The notes under the pieces: generated by a model
The model's database searches: none
What the model was told of the DNA's origin: nothing
What the model saw: the letters and a program-made list of their open reading frames with translations, nothing else
NCBI GenBank assembly: GCA_016790075.1
Contig: JAEUPP010000033.1
Span: 17,448 to 81,447, forward strand
Direction: 5' to 3'
Source: Rhodanobacteraceae bacterium
Lineage (GTDB): Bacteria > Pseudomonadota > Gammaproteobacteria > Xanthomonadales > Rhodanobacteraceae
Length of the DNA stretch: 64,000 nucleotides
Translations under genes and position numbers: made by a program
Shown here: piece by piece, positions 1 through 9,200 of the stretch
Numbering within the stretch: the stretch's first letter is position 1
How the letters are laid out: each line of letters opens with the position of its first letter

Positions 1-1
1 C

Positions 2-1219
2 GATTCGGTGCAGGCGGAATATCTGTACGACGCGGCCAATGTGCTGACGCTCACCCAGCGCGTGACCTTGCGCGCCGGCATCAGCGCCGCGCTGACGCTG
101 GACGGCGTGACGGCTGCGACGGTGCAGTCGGAGGAATTCCGCTTCCGCGTGACGCTGGGCGGTGATACTGACTACGACAATCTCGCGATGGATTCGGCGC
201 ATCCGCGCTACTTCGTGCGCGTGATCAACGAGGACGCGGGCGGCCTGGTGCAGGTCGACCGCATCGAGCCGCCGCCGATGGCGCTGCCGCCGAGCAACGT
301 GCTGGCCGACGTGGCCGCGGCGGGGCCGCTCGACGGCACGGCGGAGAATCTCGCCGGCCTCGCCGATATCGATTTCACCGACGCGCTGGATACGCTCGAG
401 CCCATCGACGAAATCAGCCTGGTGGCCATTCCCGACCGGCGCACACCGGCCGTACAGGCAGCGCTTATCGCCCATTGCGAACGCCTGATGGACCGCTTCG
501 CGATCCTCGATTCGCAGTACACCTTCAGCAACGCCCAGCACACGGACGTGGAGAACCAGCGCCAGGCCTCGACCTCGACGCGGGGCTACGCGGCGCTGTA
601 CTACCCGTGGCTGCGCGTGCCGCCGCCGGGCAGCGGCGACCCGGTGATCGTGCCGCCCTCGGGCCATGTATGTGGTGTGATCGCACGCAGCGATGCCTTC
701 AAGGGCGTACACAAGGCGCCGGCGAACGAGATTGTCAATGGCTCGGTCGGTGTCGAGCGGCGCATGAACAAGACCGACCAGGGCCTGCTCAATCTTGCTG
801 GCATCAACGTGATCGAACAGTCGGGCGTCGGGCGGCCACTGCTGATGGGCGCGCGCACGACGGCGAGCGACCGCAACTGGCTGCATGTGAGCACGCGGCG
901 ATTGTTCCTGTTCCTGGAGGAGTCGATCCAGGAAGGCATAGGCTGGGCCGTGTTCGAGCCAAACAATTTGCAATTGTGGCAGAAGCTGAAACGTAGCATC
1001 AGCGACTTCCTCAGCGGCGAGTGGCGCAACGGCGCGCTGTTCGGCAAGAGCGCGGAAGAGGCGTTCTATGTGCGCATCGACGAGACGCTCAATCCCTTCT
1101 CCGCGCAGCAGCTCGGCTATCTGCATATCGAGATCGGGTTGCGGCCGACCTATCCGGCGGAATTCATCATCGTGCGCATCGGCATCTGGGCCGGCGGCGG
1201 CGAAGTCAGCGAGGCTTGA
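2..1219 (+). CDS. Contractile tail sheath protein, C-terminal part (cut by window edge)
   Basis: This is the outer contractile sheath of a phage-tail-like injection system. The frame is open from the first bases of the window, so the true start lies upstream and the GTG at 8 is only internal. The last ~110 residues fit the sheath C-terminal domain: a W-x-VFEPN stretch near residue 315, then L-W-x-K-L-x3-I-x2-FL, a GALFGKS-like turn, and a V-R-I-D-E-T-x-N-P strand. In the family this region forms the inter-subunit handshake and contacts the tube. It ends 11 bases before the tube gene, behind which the baseplate genes follow in one direction. The N-terminal sheath domains cannot be judged. Family assignment is firm; whether there are further sheath paralogues upstream is unknown. 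Confidence 0.9.
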   Translation, partial: DSVQAEYLYDAANVLTLTQRVTLRAGISAALTLDGVTAATVQSEEFRFRVTLGGDTDYDNLAMDSAHPRYFVRVINEDAGGLVQVDRIEPPPMALPPSNVLADVAAAGPLDGTAENLAGLADIDFTDALDTLEPIDEISLVAIPDRRTPAVQAALIAHCERLMDRFAILDSQYTFSNAQHTDVENQRQASTSTRGYAALYYPWLRVPPPGSGDPVIVPPSGHVCGVIARSDAFKGVHKAPANEIVNGSVGVERRMNKTDQGLLNLAGINVIEQSGVGRPLLMGARTTASDRNWLHVSTRRLFLFLEESIQEGIGWAVFEPNNLQLWQKLKRSISDFLSGEWRNGALFGKSAEEAFYVRIDETLNPFSAQQLGYLHIEIGLRPTYPAEFIIVRIGIWAGGGEVSEA

Positions 1220-1230
1220 GGAGAACGACC

Positions 1231-1665
1231 ATGGCTGAGCGCAAAGACCCCTTCGGCGGTTACAACTTCCTCGTCGAGATCGACGGCATCGCCCGGGCAG
1301 CCTTTCACGAGGCAAGCGGGTTTGATTCCACCGTCGATGTGGTTGAGCACCGTGAGGGCGGCGAGAACATCACCACGCGCAAGCTGCCGGGCATGGTGAA
1401 GTTCTCCAATATCGTCCTGAAATGGGGCATAGCGGACGACCTCGATCTCTACAACTGGCACCGCCAGTGGGTCAAGGGCGACCCGGCGGCCAAACGCAAG
1501 AACGGCTCGATCGTGATGCTCGATCGCCAGGGGCAGGAAAAACGCCGCTGGAATTTCACCAACGCCTGGCCCACCAAGTGGATGGGCCCGACCTTCAATG
1601 CCGAGACCAGCGATGTCGCGATCGAGTCGATGGAGCTCGCTCATGAAGGCCTCGAAGCCGCGTGA
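1231..1665 (+). CDS. Contractile injection system tube protein (gp19-like)
   Basis: This 144-residue protein is the inner tube subunit that stacks into the hollow needle driven out by sheath contraction. It opens with the typical K-D-P-F-x-G-Y-N-F-L-V-E-I-D-G pattern, followed by F-x-E-A-S-G-F-D and an E-H-R-E-G-G-E-N element. It later has a K-x-S-N-I-x-L-K-W-G segment and the W-x-F-x-N-A-W-P-x-K-W strand before the C-terminal E-S-M-E-L-A-H-E-G-L. All are diagnostic of the T4 gp19/eCIS tube family, and the length is normal. An AGGAG-like site (TTGAGGAGAACGACC) precedes the ATG. It lies directly behind the sheath gene, the standard order. Only one tube gene is in the window; eCIS often have two or three, so others may lie upstream. 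Confidence 0.95.
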   Translation: MAERKDPFGGYNFLVEIDGIARAAFHEASGFDSTVDVVEHREGGENITTRKLPGMVKFSNIVLKWGIADDLDLYNWHRQWVKGDPAAKRKNGSIVMLDRQGQEKRRWNFTNAWPTKWMGPTFNAETSDVAIESMELAHEGLEAA

Positions 1666-1696
1666 GCGGCCACCAAGCGAGAACGGGAGCATCGCC

Positions 1697-2074
1697 ATGA
1701 GCGCATCTGTGTTCCGTACCGAGTTCGAATTCACCCTGCCGTGCGGCTATCTCGACGAAGACGGCGGACTGCACCGCCACGGCACGATGCGGCGCGCGAC
1801 TGCGGCGGACGAGATCCTGCCGCTGCGCGATCCGCGCGTGGTGAAGAACCAGGCCTATCTCGTCGTGATCCTGCTTTCGCGCGTCGTCGTGCGCCTGGGC
1901 GAGCTGGAGACGATCACGCCCAAGACGATAGAAAACCTGTACGCAACCGATCTGGCGTATTTGCAACAACTGTACAACGAGATAAATCGCCTTGACGACG
2001 ACGCCGGGGCGGCGGTGTGCCCGCAGTGCCAGCACCGGTTCGCGCCGGAGCAGGTGGCCGCGGGGGGGTCTTGA
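1697..2074 (+). CDS. Phage tail assembly-like protein with C-terminal CxxC
   Basis: This 125-residue protein sits at the position where phage-like systems encode a tail assembly protein, between the tube and the DUF6760 gene. The N-terminal half has the F-x-F-x-L-P-x-G-Y-x-D-x-D-G-x-L-H-R-H-G-x-M-R-x-A-T-A-x-D-E pattern of this family. That is followed by a hydrophobic helix (YLVVILLSRVVVRLG) and a conserved 'L-Y-x-x-D-L-A-Y-L-Q-x-L-Y-N-x-I-N' helix. The end carries a CPQC motif followed by H, a likely partial zinc knuckle. I chose the ATG at 1697 because homologous sequence begins there. Its stop overlaps the next start (TTGA). In phages such proteins chaperone the tape measure; here the role is inferred from position. 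Confidence 0.75.
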   Translation: MSASVFRTEFEFTLPCGYLDEDGGLHRHGTMRRATAADEILPLRDPRVVKNQAYLVVILLSRVVVRLGELETITPKTIENLYATDLAYLQQLYNEINRLDDDAGAAVCPQCQHRFAPEQVAAGGS

Positions 2075-2226
2075 GCTACCCCCCGGAAGAGCTCCACCGG
2101 GAGGTAGCGTTCGTGGCCTATCACTTTCACTGGGAGCACGACCGCGTGATGACGCTGGAACACGCCGACCGCCGGCGCTGGGTGCAGGAAATTTCCGCGA
2201 TCAACCAGGTCATTAACGGAGATTGA
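2071..2226 (+). CDS. DUF6760-like small eCIS protein
   Basis: This is a very small protein of about 51 residues. It reads S-Y-P-P-E-E-L-H-R-E-V-A-F-V-A-Y-H-F-H-W and then a run of acidic, basic and aromatic residues ending W-V-x-E-I-S-A-I-N. This matches the short family that accompanies eCIS tube genes. The start is inferred as TTG at 2071, overlapping the upstream TGA by four bases (TTGA), which suggests translational coupling. No ATG or GTG in frame would give a better fit: an upstream GTG at 2017 would add only sequence overlapping the CPQC region. Its molecular job is unknown. The fixed position next to the assembly protein suggests a structural or chaperone part. Confidence 0.7.
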   Translation: MSYPPEELHREVAFVAYHFHWEHDRVMTLEHADRRRWVQEISAINQVINGD

Positions 2227-2230
2227 CCCG

Positions 2231-2983
2231 ATGGTCCGAACGCTGATCCGCCCGAGAACGACTCCTGCGCCAGTTGCTTCACTTGCCCTGGCGCACGCCG
2301 CGCGTCGCGTACCGTTGCCGATGCCGCGCAGCGCAGCGTTCGCTGCCGCCATCGTCGCGCGGCATGGTGCAGGCGGTGGGCTCGCGGCACCGTTGCAGCG
2401 CGTGCTGGCGATTCCGCGTGATGGCACGTCGATCTACGCACCGCAGCAGCACTGGCATCTGGCGTTCGCGCCGCGCATCGCCTTGCAGTTGCAGGCAACA
2501 CGCGAACGCGCCGCGTCACAAGCGTCGGCACCGGCAGCAGTGCCGGCGCATGACGCAGCAGCACCGCCGCGGCCGTCGACACGCATCGCGACCGTCGAAC
2601 GCATCCTGGCGCGCGGGATGCGCGTCGACGCGCTGCGGGGCGTGGCGTTGCCGGCGCCGCAGTTGAACGCGCACGTCATCACCGCGACGGCGCTGCCCGT
2701 GGTGTCGGCGACATCGGCCGCACCGGTTCCGCCGCTTGTTGCCGCGGCCGTGCCGCGCGTGCTGCGTCGCAACCCCGAAGCGGCGATGTCAGCGGCCTCC
2801 CGTGCAGTGCCGGCCGGCGCGATGTCACCGGCCGCAATCGGCTCCACACCAGCGACTGGCGCGTCGTCTAATGCGTCGGTCGCCGCGCCATTCGCCCTGG
2901 ACGTCGAACACCTAGCCGAGCGCGTGGTGCGCGTGATCGACCGCCGGCTCGTCGCTGCGCGCGAACGGTTGGGGAGGGTCTGA
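2231..2983 (+). CDS. Ala/Pro-rich low-complexity eCIS protein
   Basis: A 250-residue protein dominated by Ala, Pro, Arg and Val with no recognisable fold over its first ~210 residues. That stretch is probably disordered and carries many AAAP-like runs. The last ~27 residues form an amphipathic, charged helix (D-V-E-H-L-A-E-R-V-V-R-V-I-D-R-R-L then A-R-E-R). A comparable C-terminal helix is seen in the variable protein that precedes the LysM gene in other eCIS operons. It lies 4 bases after the DUF6760 gene and 1 base before the LysM gene, so it is certainly part of the operon. Possible roles are a tape-measure-like or adaptor protein; this is inference. Alternative frames are also open because of base composition, but the operon fit supports this frame. 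Confidence 0.65.
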   Translation: MVRTLIRPRTTPAPVASLALAHAARRVPLPMPRSAAFAAAIVARHGAGGGLAAPLQRVLAIPRDGTSIYAPQQHWHLAFAPRIALQLQATRERAASQASAPAAVPAHDAAAPPRPSTRIATVERILARGMRVDALRGVALPAPQLNAHVITATALPVVSATSAAPVPPLVAAAVPRVLRRNPEAAMSAASRAVPAGAMSPAAIGSTPATGASSNASVAAPFALDVEHLAERVVRVIDRRLVAARERLGRV

Positions 2984-2984
2984 C

Positions 2985-3686
2985 ATGGCCCTGGAAAAAG
3001 CCCTGATCACGAACACCGTCTCCGGCGAGAGCGTCGCGGTGTTGTTCAATCCCGAGGAATACACCCTCGCCAAGGACATCAATTTTGCCCAGGCGGCGAT
3101 TCCCGGCCTGTCGGCTCCGGTGCTGCAGTTCGTCAACGGCAACCTGCAGACACTGGACATGGAACTGTTCCTCGACACCTACGAGGAGCACCGTGCTGGC
3201 AGCCGCCGGCTCAACGAGAAGTTCCAGGATGTGCGTGAACTTGCGCGTCGCGTCACCGACCTGATGAACATCATGCCCGAGACGCATGCACCGCCCGTGC
3301 TGCTGTTCACCTGGGCCAGCCTGAGCTTCACCTGCGTGCTGTCGAAGGTGTCGCAGAAGTTCGTAATGTTCCTGCCCGAAGGCACGCCGGTGCGTGCCCG
3401 CCTGACGGTGAGCTTCAGCGAATACCGCAACGTTGATCTCGAAGCGAAGGAAGTGCGGCGCGAAACCGCTGACTATTCCAAGCGCTACGTGGTGGGCGAG
3501 GGCGAGACGCTGTCGGGCATCGCCGGGCGCGTCTACGGCGACGCGCGCCTGTGGCGGCCGCTGGCCCTGGCCAATCGCATCGACAACGCGCGTGCGCTGC
3601 CGGCAGGCCTCGCCCTGCGCGTGCCGCAGCTGCCGTATCGCGATCCGGATTCAGGCCGCATCCATGCGGCGCAGGTGCGCCGATGA
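2985..3686 (+). CDS. CIS tube-cap/hub protein with C-terminal LysM domain (Afp7-like)
   Basis: A 233-residue two-domain protein. Residues 1-~155 match the contractile injection system tube-protein N-terminal domain: an F-N-P-E-E-Y segment near residue 22, a middle L-x-F-x-L-F-L-D-T-Y-E, and then F-T-W-x-x-x-x-F-x-C-V-L-S-K-V. Residues ~168-215 are a LysM repeat (Y-V-V-G-E-G-E-T-L-S-x-I-A, with G-D-A-R-L-W-R-P-L-A-x-A-N-x-I and a final V-P-Q-L). In characterised eCIS this protein links the tube to the spike hub. LysM binds glycan or peptidoglycan, or acts as a structural clamp as in gp53. The stop overlaps the next ATG (ATGA), as expected for a subunit made in ratio with the hub. Confidence 0.88.
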   Translation: MALEKALITNTVSGESVAVLFNPEEYTLAKDINFAQAAIPGLSAPVLQFVNGNLQTLDMELFLDTYEEHRAGSRRLNEKFQDVRELARRVTDLMNIMPETHAPPVLLFTWASLSFTCVLSKVSQKFVMFLPEGTPVRARLTVSFSEYRNVDLEAKEVRRETADYSKRYVVGEGETLSGIAGRVYGDARLWRPLALANRIDNARALPAGLALRVPQLPYRDPDSGRIHAAQVRR

Positions 3687-4882
3687 ACGATCGCTACGTG
3701 CCCGACTTCCGCGTGTGGATCGACGGCGAGGTGGTGCCGTCGTCACTGCGCGCCTCGATCATGAGCGTGAGCCAGACCTCGGGTCTCGAAGGCGCCGATC
3801 GCGTCGAGATCGCGCTGGCCAACGAGGGACTGCGCTGGCTGGACCACGATCTGCTCAAGGTGCACAAGTCGCTGAAGCTTGAACTCGGCTATGCGGGCGA
3901 AGAACTGACCCAGGTGTTCGTCGGCGAGATCGTCGCGGTCGAGGCAAGCTTTCCCGGTGGCGGCATGCCTACCGTGACCATCGCCGCGCACGACCGCCGG
4001 CATCGTCTGGCCGACGGTACCAAGGTGCGCTGGTTCGCCATTCCGATTCCGTCGGTAGGCAACTTCGCCGTGCCCGATCCGATTACCGTGTCGGCGGTAA
4101 GCCTCGAGAACGGGCTGATCCCACTGATTGATCCCGTGGGCGCCGCCATCGCGATCCTGCTCGGCGGTGTGGAAGCGGTGGTGTCTGTCGCTGATCCCGG
4201 CAGTGCGCAGAAATTCATCCGCAAGCAGGCCAACGAAAGCGACTACGACTTCATTGCGAAGATCGCGGCCGAGAACGGCTGGGAAGTGCAGATGGAACAC
4301 GGCGGCGACCTCGGTGGACGCCTGCTGCGCTTCACTTCGCCGCTGGATCACCTCGATGCCGACGTGACCCTGCGCTACGGCAGTTCGCTGCTCGAATTCT
4401 CGCCGCGCATCAGCATCGTCGGGCAGGTGTTCTCGATCAGCGGTTACGTGTGGGTGCCGCAGATCAAGCTGGTCTTCGTGGTCACGCTGGGTTGGGACTG
4501 GGATCGCATGGCGCTCACGCTGTCGGTGTATCCCGGCGTAATACCGATTGGCACGGAAGCCTCCAACCATCTGATCCAGGAACCGCTCACTGCTGTGTCG
4601 GCGCCGCGCAAGATCCTGGCCGAGATCCTGCCGCGCCTCAACAAGCGCCTTACCGCGAGCGGCAGCACGCTGGGCGATCCGCGCATTCAGGCGGGCAAGG
4701 TGCTGCGCCTGGAAGGTGTGGGTCAGCAGTTCGGCGGTCTGTACCGCGTCACCAGTGCTACCAGCACGATCGACCAGTCGGGTTTCCGCACGCAGTTCGA
4801 GACACGCAAGGAAATCTGGTTCGGTTCCATCCCCTCGCCCGAGCAGGGCGCCATCCCCGTCACCGTGCCGTTTGCGGCATAA
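3683..4882 (+). CDS. Baseplate hub protein, phage late-control gpD/gp27-like (Afp8 N-part)
   Basis: A 399-residue hub protein that forms the base of the spike, the equivalent of the N-terminal half of VgrG. It begins P-D-F-R-V-W-I-D-G and shows the two-barrel pattern. Typical elements are L-E-x-G-Y-A-G-E-x2-x2-V-F-V-G-E-I near residue 75 and V-T-I-A-A-H-D-R-x-H-R-L near 105. A later K-x-A-x-E-x-x-W segment (about residue 195) precedes the L-R-x-G-S-S-L-L-E-F-S-P stretch. The C-terminal G-x-Y-R-V-T-x2-x-S-x-I-D-Q-x-G-F-x-T-x-F-E is typical of late-control D proteins. In this system hub and spike are separate genes, the spike being the next gene. It starts within the stop of the LysM gene and ends 10 bases before the spike gene, which has its own AAGGAG site. 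Confidence 0.88.
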   Translation: MNDRYVPDFRVWIDGEVVPSSLRASIMSVSQTSGLEGADRVEIALANEGLRWLDHDLLKVHKSLKLELGYAGEELTQVFVGEIVAVEASFPGGGMPTVTIAAHDRRHRLADGTKVRWFAIPIPSVGNFAVPDPITVSAVSLENGLIPLIDPVGAAIAILLGGVEAVVSVADPGSAQKFIRKQANESDYDFIAKIAAENGWEVQMEHGGDLGGRLLRFTSPLDHLDADVTLRYGSSLLEFSPRISIVGQVFSISGYVWVPQIKLVFVVTLGWDWDRMALTLSVYPGVIPIGTEASNHLIQEPLTAVSAPRKILAEILPRLNKRLTASGSTLGDPRIQAGKVLRLEGVGQQFGGLYRVTSATSTIDQSGFRTQFETRKEIWFGSIPSPEQGAIPVTVPFAA

Positions 4883-4892
4883 GGAGATCGTC

Positions 4893-5552
4893 ATGGGTGT
4901 GAGCTTTCAGTTGGGCGACGTCGGCATGGGTCCTCCGGAACCGGATGACCGGCGCATTCACGGGGTCTGTCCCGCGCTGGTGATCAGCAACACCGACCTG
5001 CTGACCGAAGGCCGCATCCAGATCCAGGTTCCCTGGTTGCCCGGGTTCCTGCTGTGGGCGCGCGTCGCAGTACCGATGGCTGGCATTGCCAACGGCACGT
5101 TCTTCATTCCACAGGTCGGCGACGAGGTGCTCGTCGCCTTCGCCCAGGGCGACGTGCGTGAGGCCTATGTGATCGGCTGTCTGTGGAGCACGACCGCGCG
5201 GCCGCCGGCGCTCACGCCTGTTGATCCGACGATCAAGCGTGTCATCCGCACACCGTTGGGCCACGAGATTGCGTTCGACGAGTCGCAGGCGAAGCTGACC
5301 ATCACCAACATGGCACTGCACAGCGTGACGCTAGGGCCCGACGGCATCGAGCTGGCGACGGTCGGTGGCGCGGCGTCGATCAAGCTCGGCGTCGAGGGCG
5401 AGGTGTCGATCATCGCGGCCAAGTCGTTCTCGGTGACCACCGGCATGCTCGACCTCACCGCCATCGGTGATGCCTCGGTCAGCAGCGCGGCCCTCACGCT
5501 CGACGGCGGCGCCAGCTGCGTCGTGCGCGGCGGCAAGGTCAACATCAACTGA
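4893..5552 (+). CDS. Spike / baseplate assembly protein V-like (gp5 OB and beta-helix)
   Basis: A 219-residue spike protein that would sit under the hub and carry the PAAR tip. Residues ~25-100 are the OB-like gp5/gpV domain: L-x-x-G-R-I-Q-I-Q-V-P-W-L-P, W-A-R-V-A-V-P-M-A-G, then G-T-F-F-I-P-Q-V-G-D-E-V-L-V-A-F and V-I-G-C-L-W. The rest is a run of short alternating strands (I-R-T-P-L-G-H-E-I-A-F-D-E and following) ending in V-R-G-G-K-V-N-I-N, as in trimeric beta-helix needles. A clean AAGGAG site precedes the ATG. The length fits eCIS spikes, which lack the C-terminal extensions of many VgrG. The next gene is the PAAR tip, 8 bases downstream. Confidence 0.9.
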   Translation: MGVSFQLGDVGMGPPEPDDRRIHGVCPALVISNTDLLTEGRIQIQVPWLPGFLLWARVAVPMAGIANGTFFIPQVGDEVLVAFAQGDVREAYVIGCLWSTTARPPALTPVDPTIKRVIRTPLGHEIAFDESQAKLTITNMALHSVTLGPDGIELATVGGAASIKLGVEGEVSIIAAKSFSVTTGMLDLTAIGDASVSSAALTLDGGASCVVRGGKVNIN

Positions 5553-5560
5553 GCGCCGCC

Positions 5561-5842
5561 ATGCCCGCCGCCGCCCGCATCGGAGATCCCACCAGCCATC
5601 CCGGCCTGCTCGCCGGCGCCGGACTGCCCACGGTGCTGATCGAGCAGCTGCCGGCGGCGCGCGTGAGCGATCAGCATGTCTGTGCATTCCCGCCGCCGAC
5701 GGGACCGCACCCGCCCAATGCCGTGATCAAGGGCAGCACCAGCGTCTTCATCGGCGGGCAGCCGGCCGCGCGCCAGGGCGACACCTGTGGCTGCGGTGCG
5801 CAGATCGTGTCCGGCGCACTCAGCGTGACCATCGGAGGCTGA
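5561..5842 (+). CDS. PAAR-domain spike-tip protein
   Basis: A 93-residue PAAR protein, the sharp metal-stabilised cone at the tip of the spike. It shows A-A-R-I-G-D-P-T-S-H-P-G at the start, a central G-x-x-x-V-F-I-G-G-Q-P-A-A-R-Q-G-D near residue 65, and H and C residues spaced through the chain (H20, H41, C43, C78 and C80 region) that could bind the apical metal. The end I-V-S-G-A-L-S-V-T-I-G-G is standard. It carries no extra effector domain, so any cargo must travel by another route, such as the tube lumen. It lies between spike and gp25 genes with 8 and 4 bases of spacing. Confidence 0.92.
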   Translation: MPAAARIGDPTSHPGLLAGAGLPTVLIEQLPAARVSDQHVCAFPPPTGPHPPNAVIKGSTSVFIGGQPAARQGDTCGCGAQIVSGALSVTIGG

Positions 5843-5846
5843 GCAC

Positions 5847-6266
5847 ATGTCGACCGTCCCTGATCCCAAAGCCTTCCTCGGCCGCGGCTGGAGTTTCCCG
5901 CTGGCGATCGACGCCGGCCGCATGGCGCAGGCCGAGTACGAAGAGGACGTGCGCCAGGCCGTGCTGATCATCCTGCAAACCAATCACCACGAGCGCGTGA
6001 TGCGCGCCGACTTCGGCGCCAACCTGCGCGCCCTGGTGTTCGCGCCGCTCAACACCACCACGCTGTCGCTGGCACGCCACCAGGTGGAGCGGGCGCTGGT
6101 GCTGTGGGAGCCGCGCATCGACGGCGTGCAGGTACGCACCACCGCCTATCCGCGCGACGCGCGCTTCGATATCGAAGTGACCTACCGCGTGCGGCGTACC
6201 AACACGTTCTACAACCTGGTCTATCCGTTCTACGTCAGCGAAGGCCGCGAGGAGGTGCGCCGATGA
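5847..6266 (+). CDS. Baseplate wedge protein, GPW/gp25 family
   Basis: A 139-residue gp25-like wedge subunit. It begins with F-L-G-R-G-W-S-F-P-L, a variant of the family's L-G-x-G-x-x-F-P start. It carries the E-E-D-V-R-Q-A-V-L-I-I-L-Q-T helix, then the E-R-V-M-R-A-D-F-G-A-N-L-R-A-L-V-F-A-P-L turn, close to the E-P-R-hallmark 'gER-x-M-x-P-x-F-G' of gp25. The helix V-L-W-E-P-R-I and the strand F-D-I-E-V-T-Y-R-V follow. In T4 gp25 initiates sheath polymerisation on the baseplate. Its stop overlaps the next ATG (ATGA), coupling it to the large J-like wedge protein. Confidence 0.92.
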   Translation: MSTVPDPKAFLGRGWSFPLAIDAGRMAQAEYEEDVRQAVLIILQTNHHERVMRADFGANLRALVFAPLNTTTLSLARHQVERALVLWEPRIDGVQVRTTAYPRDARFDIEVTYRVRRTNTFYNLVYPFYVSEGREEVRR

Positions 6267-9200
6267 GCCTCGCTCCGGTGCTTCCCGACCCGCGCGATAC
6301 CGCAGCGATTGAGGTCGCGCTACGCGCCCGTGTGCCGGGCTATCTGCCCGCGTGGACCGCGGCGGCGGTTGACGAAACGGCCGGCGCGGCGCTGCTGCGC
6401 GTGCTCGCGCGCTATCGCGCGATCTTCGCCGAGGGTCTCAATGCGGCGCCTGCGCGGGTGCAACTCGCCTTTCTCGAAACACTGGGCAACTCGCTGCTGC
6501 CCGGTCAGCCGGCGCGCGTGCCATTGGTGTTCGAGTTGCTCGCAACGAGTCCGCAGGATGTGTTCCTGACCGCGCACAGCCAGGTGGCGGCAAAGCTGCC
6601 GCCGCCGCCGGCGCTGCTGACCGGCGAGACCGAGGCCGGCGCCGCCACACGCGATGCGCCGCGCTACTTCACCACCCGCAGCGTGGCACTCAGCCGCGCG
6701 CGGCTGGCGGCGCTGTATAGCGCCGATCCACGTGTGGACGCCTACGCCGACCATACGGCGGCCGTGCGCACCGGCTTCACCGCGTTCGAACGGCTTGGCG
6801 GCATGGGGCATACCCTCTATCTCGGCCACGGTGAACTGTTCTCGCTGGCCGGTACTGCCGAGGTGAACCTGAGTTTCGACATGGCAGGCGAGGGCATCGC
6901 CGATCGCCTGCTGATGCTGGAGTGGGAATACCTCAGTACCGATGGCTGGCTGCCGCTGACGGTGGAAGAGGACACCACGGCGCGCTGCACCGTCGACGGC
7001 CGCATCCGCCTGCGCAAGAACTGCGGTCCCGATTCCAAGCGCGACACGCTGTTCGGTGCCGACAGTTACTGGATACGGGCCAGCGCCGCGACCGCGCCCG
7101 CGGCCGCGCGGGTGCTGGAGATACGGCCCAAGGGCCTGCTGCTGGATCGCGCCGGTGCGCTGCTGCCGGGCGATATCGTCACGGTCGAAGGGCAGTTCAC
7201 CGCCCGTGTCACCAGCGGCACCAACCGCACGATCCAGCTCGATGCGAATCCGCCGGGTCTGCGCGAAGACGTGTTGCTGCGTGTATTCGACATCACGCCG
7301 CCGCTGGGCGCGGAAACCGAAGCACGGCTGGGGCCGCCGCCGCGTGTGGACCTGATCCGCGCACGCGTCGGTTTCAGCAAATCCGATCTCAAGCCTGATC
7401 AGGCCTTCGCCGGCAGCGCGCCGGTCGACCTCGACAACGTGTTCTATCCGTTCGGCCTGCAGCCGGTCAGTTATGCGACCTTCTATCTCGCTTGCGACGA
7501 CGCATTCTCGCGCAAGGGCGCGGCGGTCGAGATCGCGTTCACGTTCAAGCAGGTGGGCAAGGCCGGCAGCGGTGGCCTCACGCTGGCCTACGAATATTTC
7601 GACGGCAGCGAATGGAGCGCGCTTTCCACCTCGCTGCCGGTGAAACTCGACGACGTCAGCGACCGCCTGCAGCAGGCCGGCGCTATCACCTTCAACTGCC
7701 CCGAAGACTGGGCGCAGAACGCAGTCAACGGACGCAAGCACTACTGGATGCGACTGCGCATCGACGCCGGCGACTACGGCGCGCCGGTGAAACTCGCGGT
7801 GGTGGACGACGGTAGCGGCAACATGGTGGTGTCGGCCACGCCGTCCGACCTCAAGCCGCCAGTGCTGGCCTCGATCCGCATCAGCTACACCTATTTCACC
7901 AATTCGCGCCTGCTCGACTACTGCTACGCGAGCAACAATTTCATCACCGTCGACCACAGCGAAGATTGTCGCTGGACACGCCGTCCGTTTTCTCCCTTTC
8001 TGCACAATGCGGATCGCGACCCCTCGCTCAACTTCGGCTTCGACCAGAAGCTGCCGCCAGGGCTGGTCAGCCTGTATGTCCACGGTACAGCCGCCGACGG
8101 CGCGCCAGCGGCATCGCCATTCATCTGGGAATACCGCGTGGCGGAAGGCTGGAACGAGCTGACTGTGCTTGACGAAAGTGCCGGCCTGCGCCGGCCCGGC
8201 ATGATCCAGTTCATCGGTCCGTCAGACGCCGAGCCAGCCGATGGCCTCGGCGGCAGGCTGTACCGGGTGCGCGCGCGGCTGAAGCCCGGCGAACGCCTGG
8301 AACCTGCACCGGTGAGCGGCCTGTGGACCAATGCGGTCTGGGGTGCACAGGGCGAGGCTGTCAGCCGCGAAACCATAGGCCGTTCGGACGGCAATCCCGA
8401 TCAGGTGCTCAGCGTGCCGCCGCAGCGTATCCCCGTGCTGTCGGGCGAACTGGTCGAGGTGCGTGAGTGGGCCGGGCGTGGCGAGGGCTGGCGCAGTGCG
8501 GTCGACGGTGTGGCTGAGGCGGACCTGCGTTTCGAGCGTGATCCGGTCAGCGGTGATCCGCGCGCGGTATGGGTGCGCTGGAGCGGCCGTGAACATCTGC
8601 TGGAATCCGGCCCCGACGATCGCCACTACGCGCTGGAACGCACGCGTGGCCGTGTGATTTTCGGCGACGACGTCTGCGGCCGCATTCCGCCCGGCGGCGC
8701 GGCGATCGCGCTGTCGTTCATCACCGGCATAGGCGAAGCGGGCAACGTGCCCGCGCATACCATTACCGAGCTGCGCACCGGCGCGGCCTATCTGCAAAGT
8801 GTGGACAACCCTGTCGCCGCCGACGGTGGCGTGGGGCCGGAGGCGCTGGACGCGGTCATCGACAGGGCGAGCTTCCGCCTGCGCCATCGCGGGCGTGCCG
8901 TAGCAGCAGATGACTATGCCTGGCTCGCCCGCGAGGCATCACCGATGGTGGCCCGCGCGCGCTGCCTGCGCGTGACCGACGCACAGGGCCGGGCGCGGCC
9001 CGGTGCGGTTACGGTCGTGATCGTGCCGCGTGGCAGCACACGCCAGCCGCAGCCGGGTGCCGAACTGCGCCGCCGCGTGCGCGAAATGCTGGTGGCCGTG
9101 TGTCCGCCGGCGGTCGCAGCGCGCCTGCGCGTGAGCGGGCCGCGCTACGTAGCCGTCGGCGTGCTCGCCCACGTCGTGCTGGCGGAGGTCGAAGCGGCAA

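Noticed and set aside
6320-8083. Long antisense reading frame within the first J gene
   Set aside because: A composition artefact of GC-rich DNA; no recognisable domain, and it is opposite a well-supported gene.
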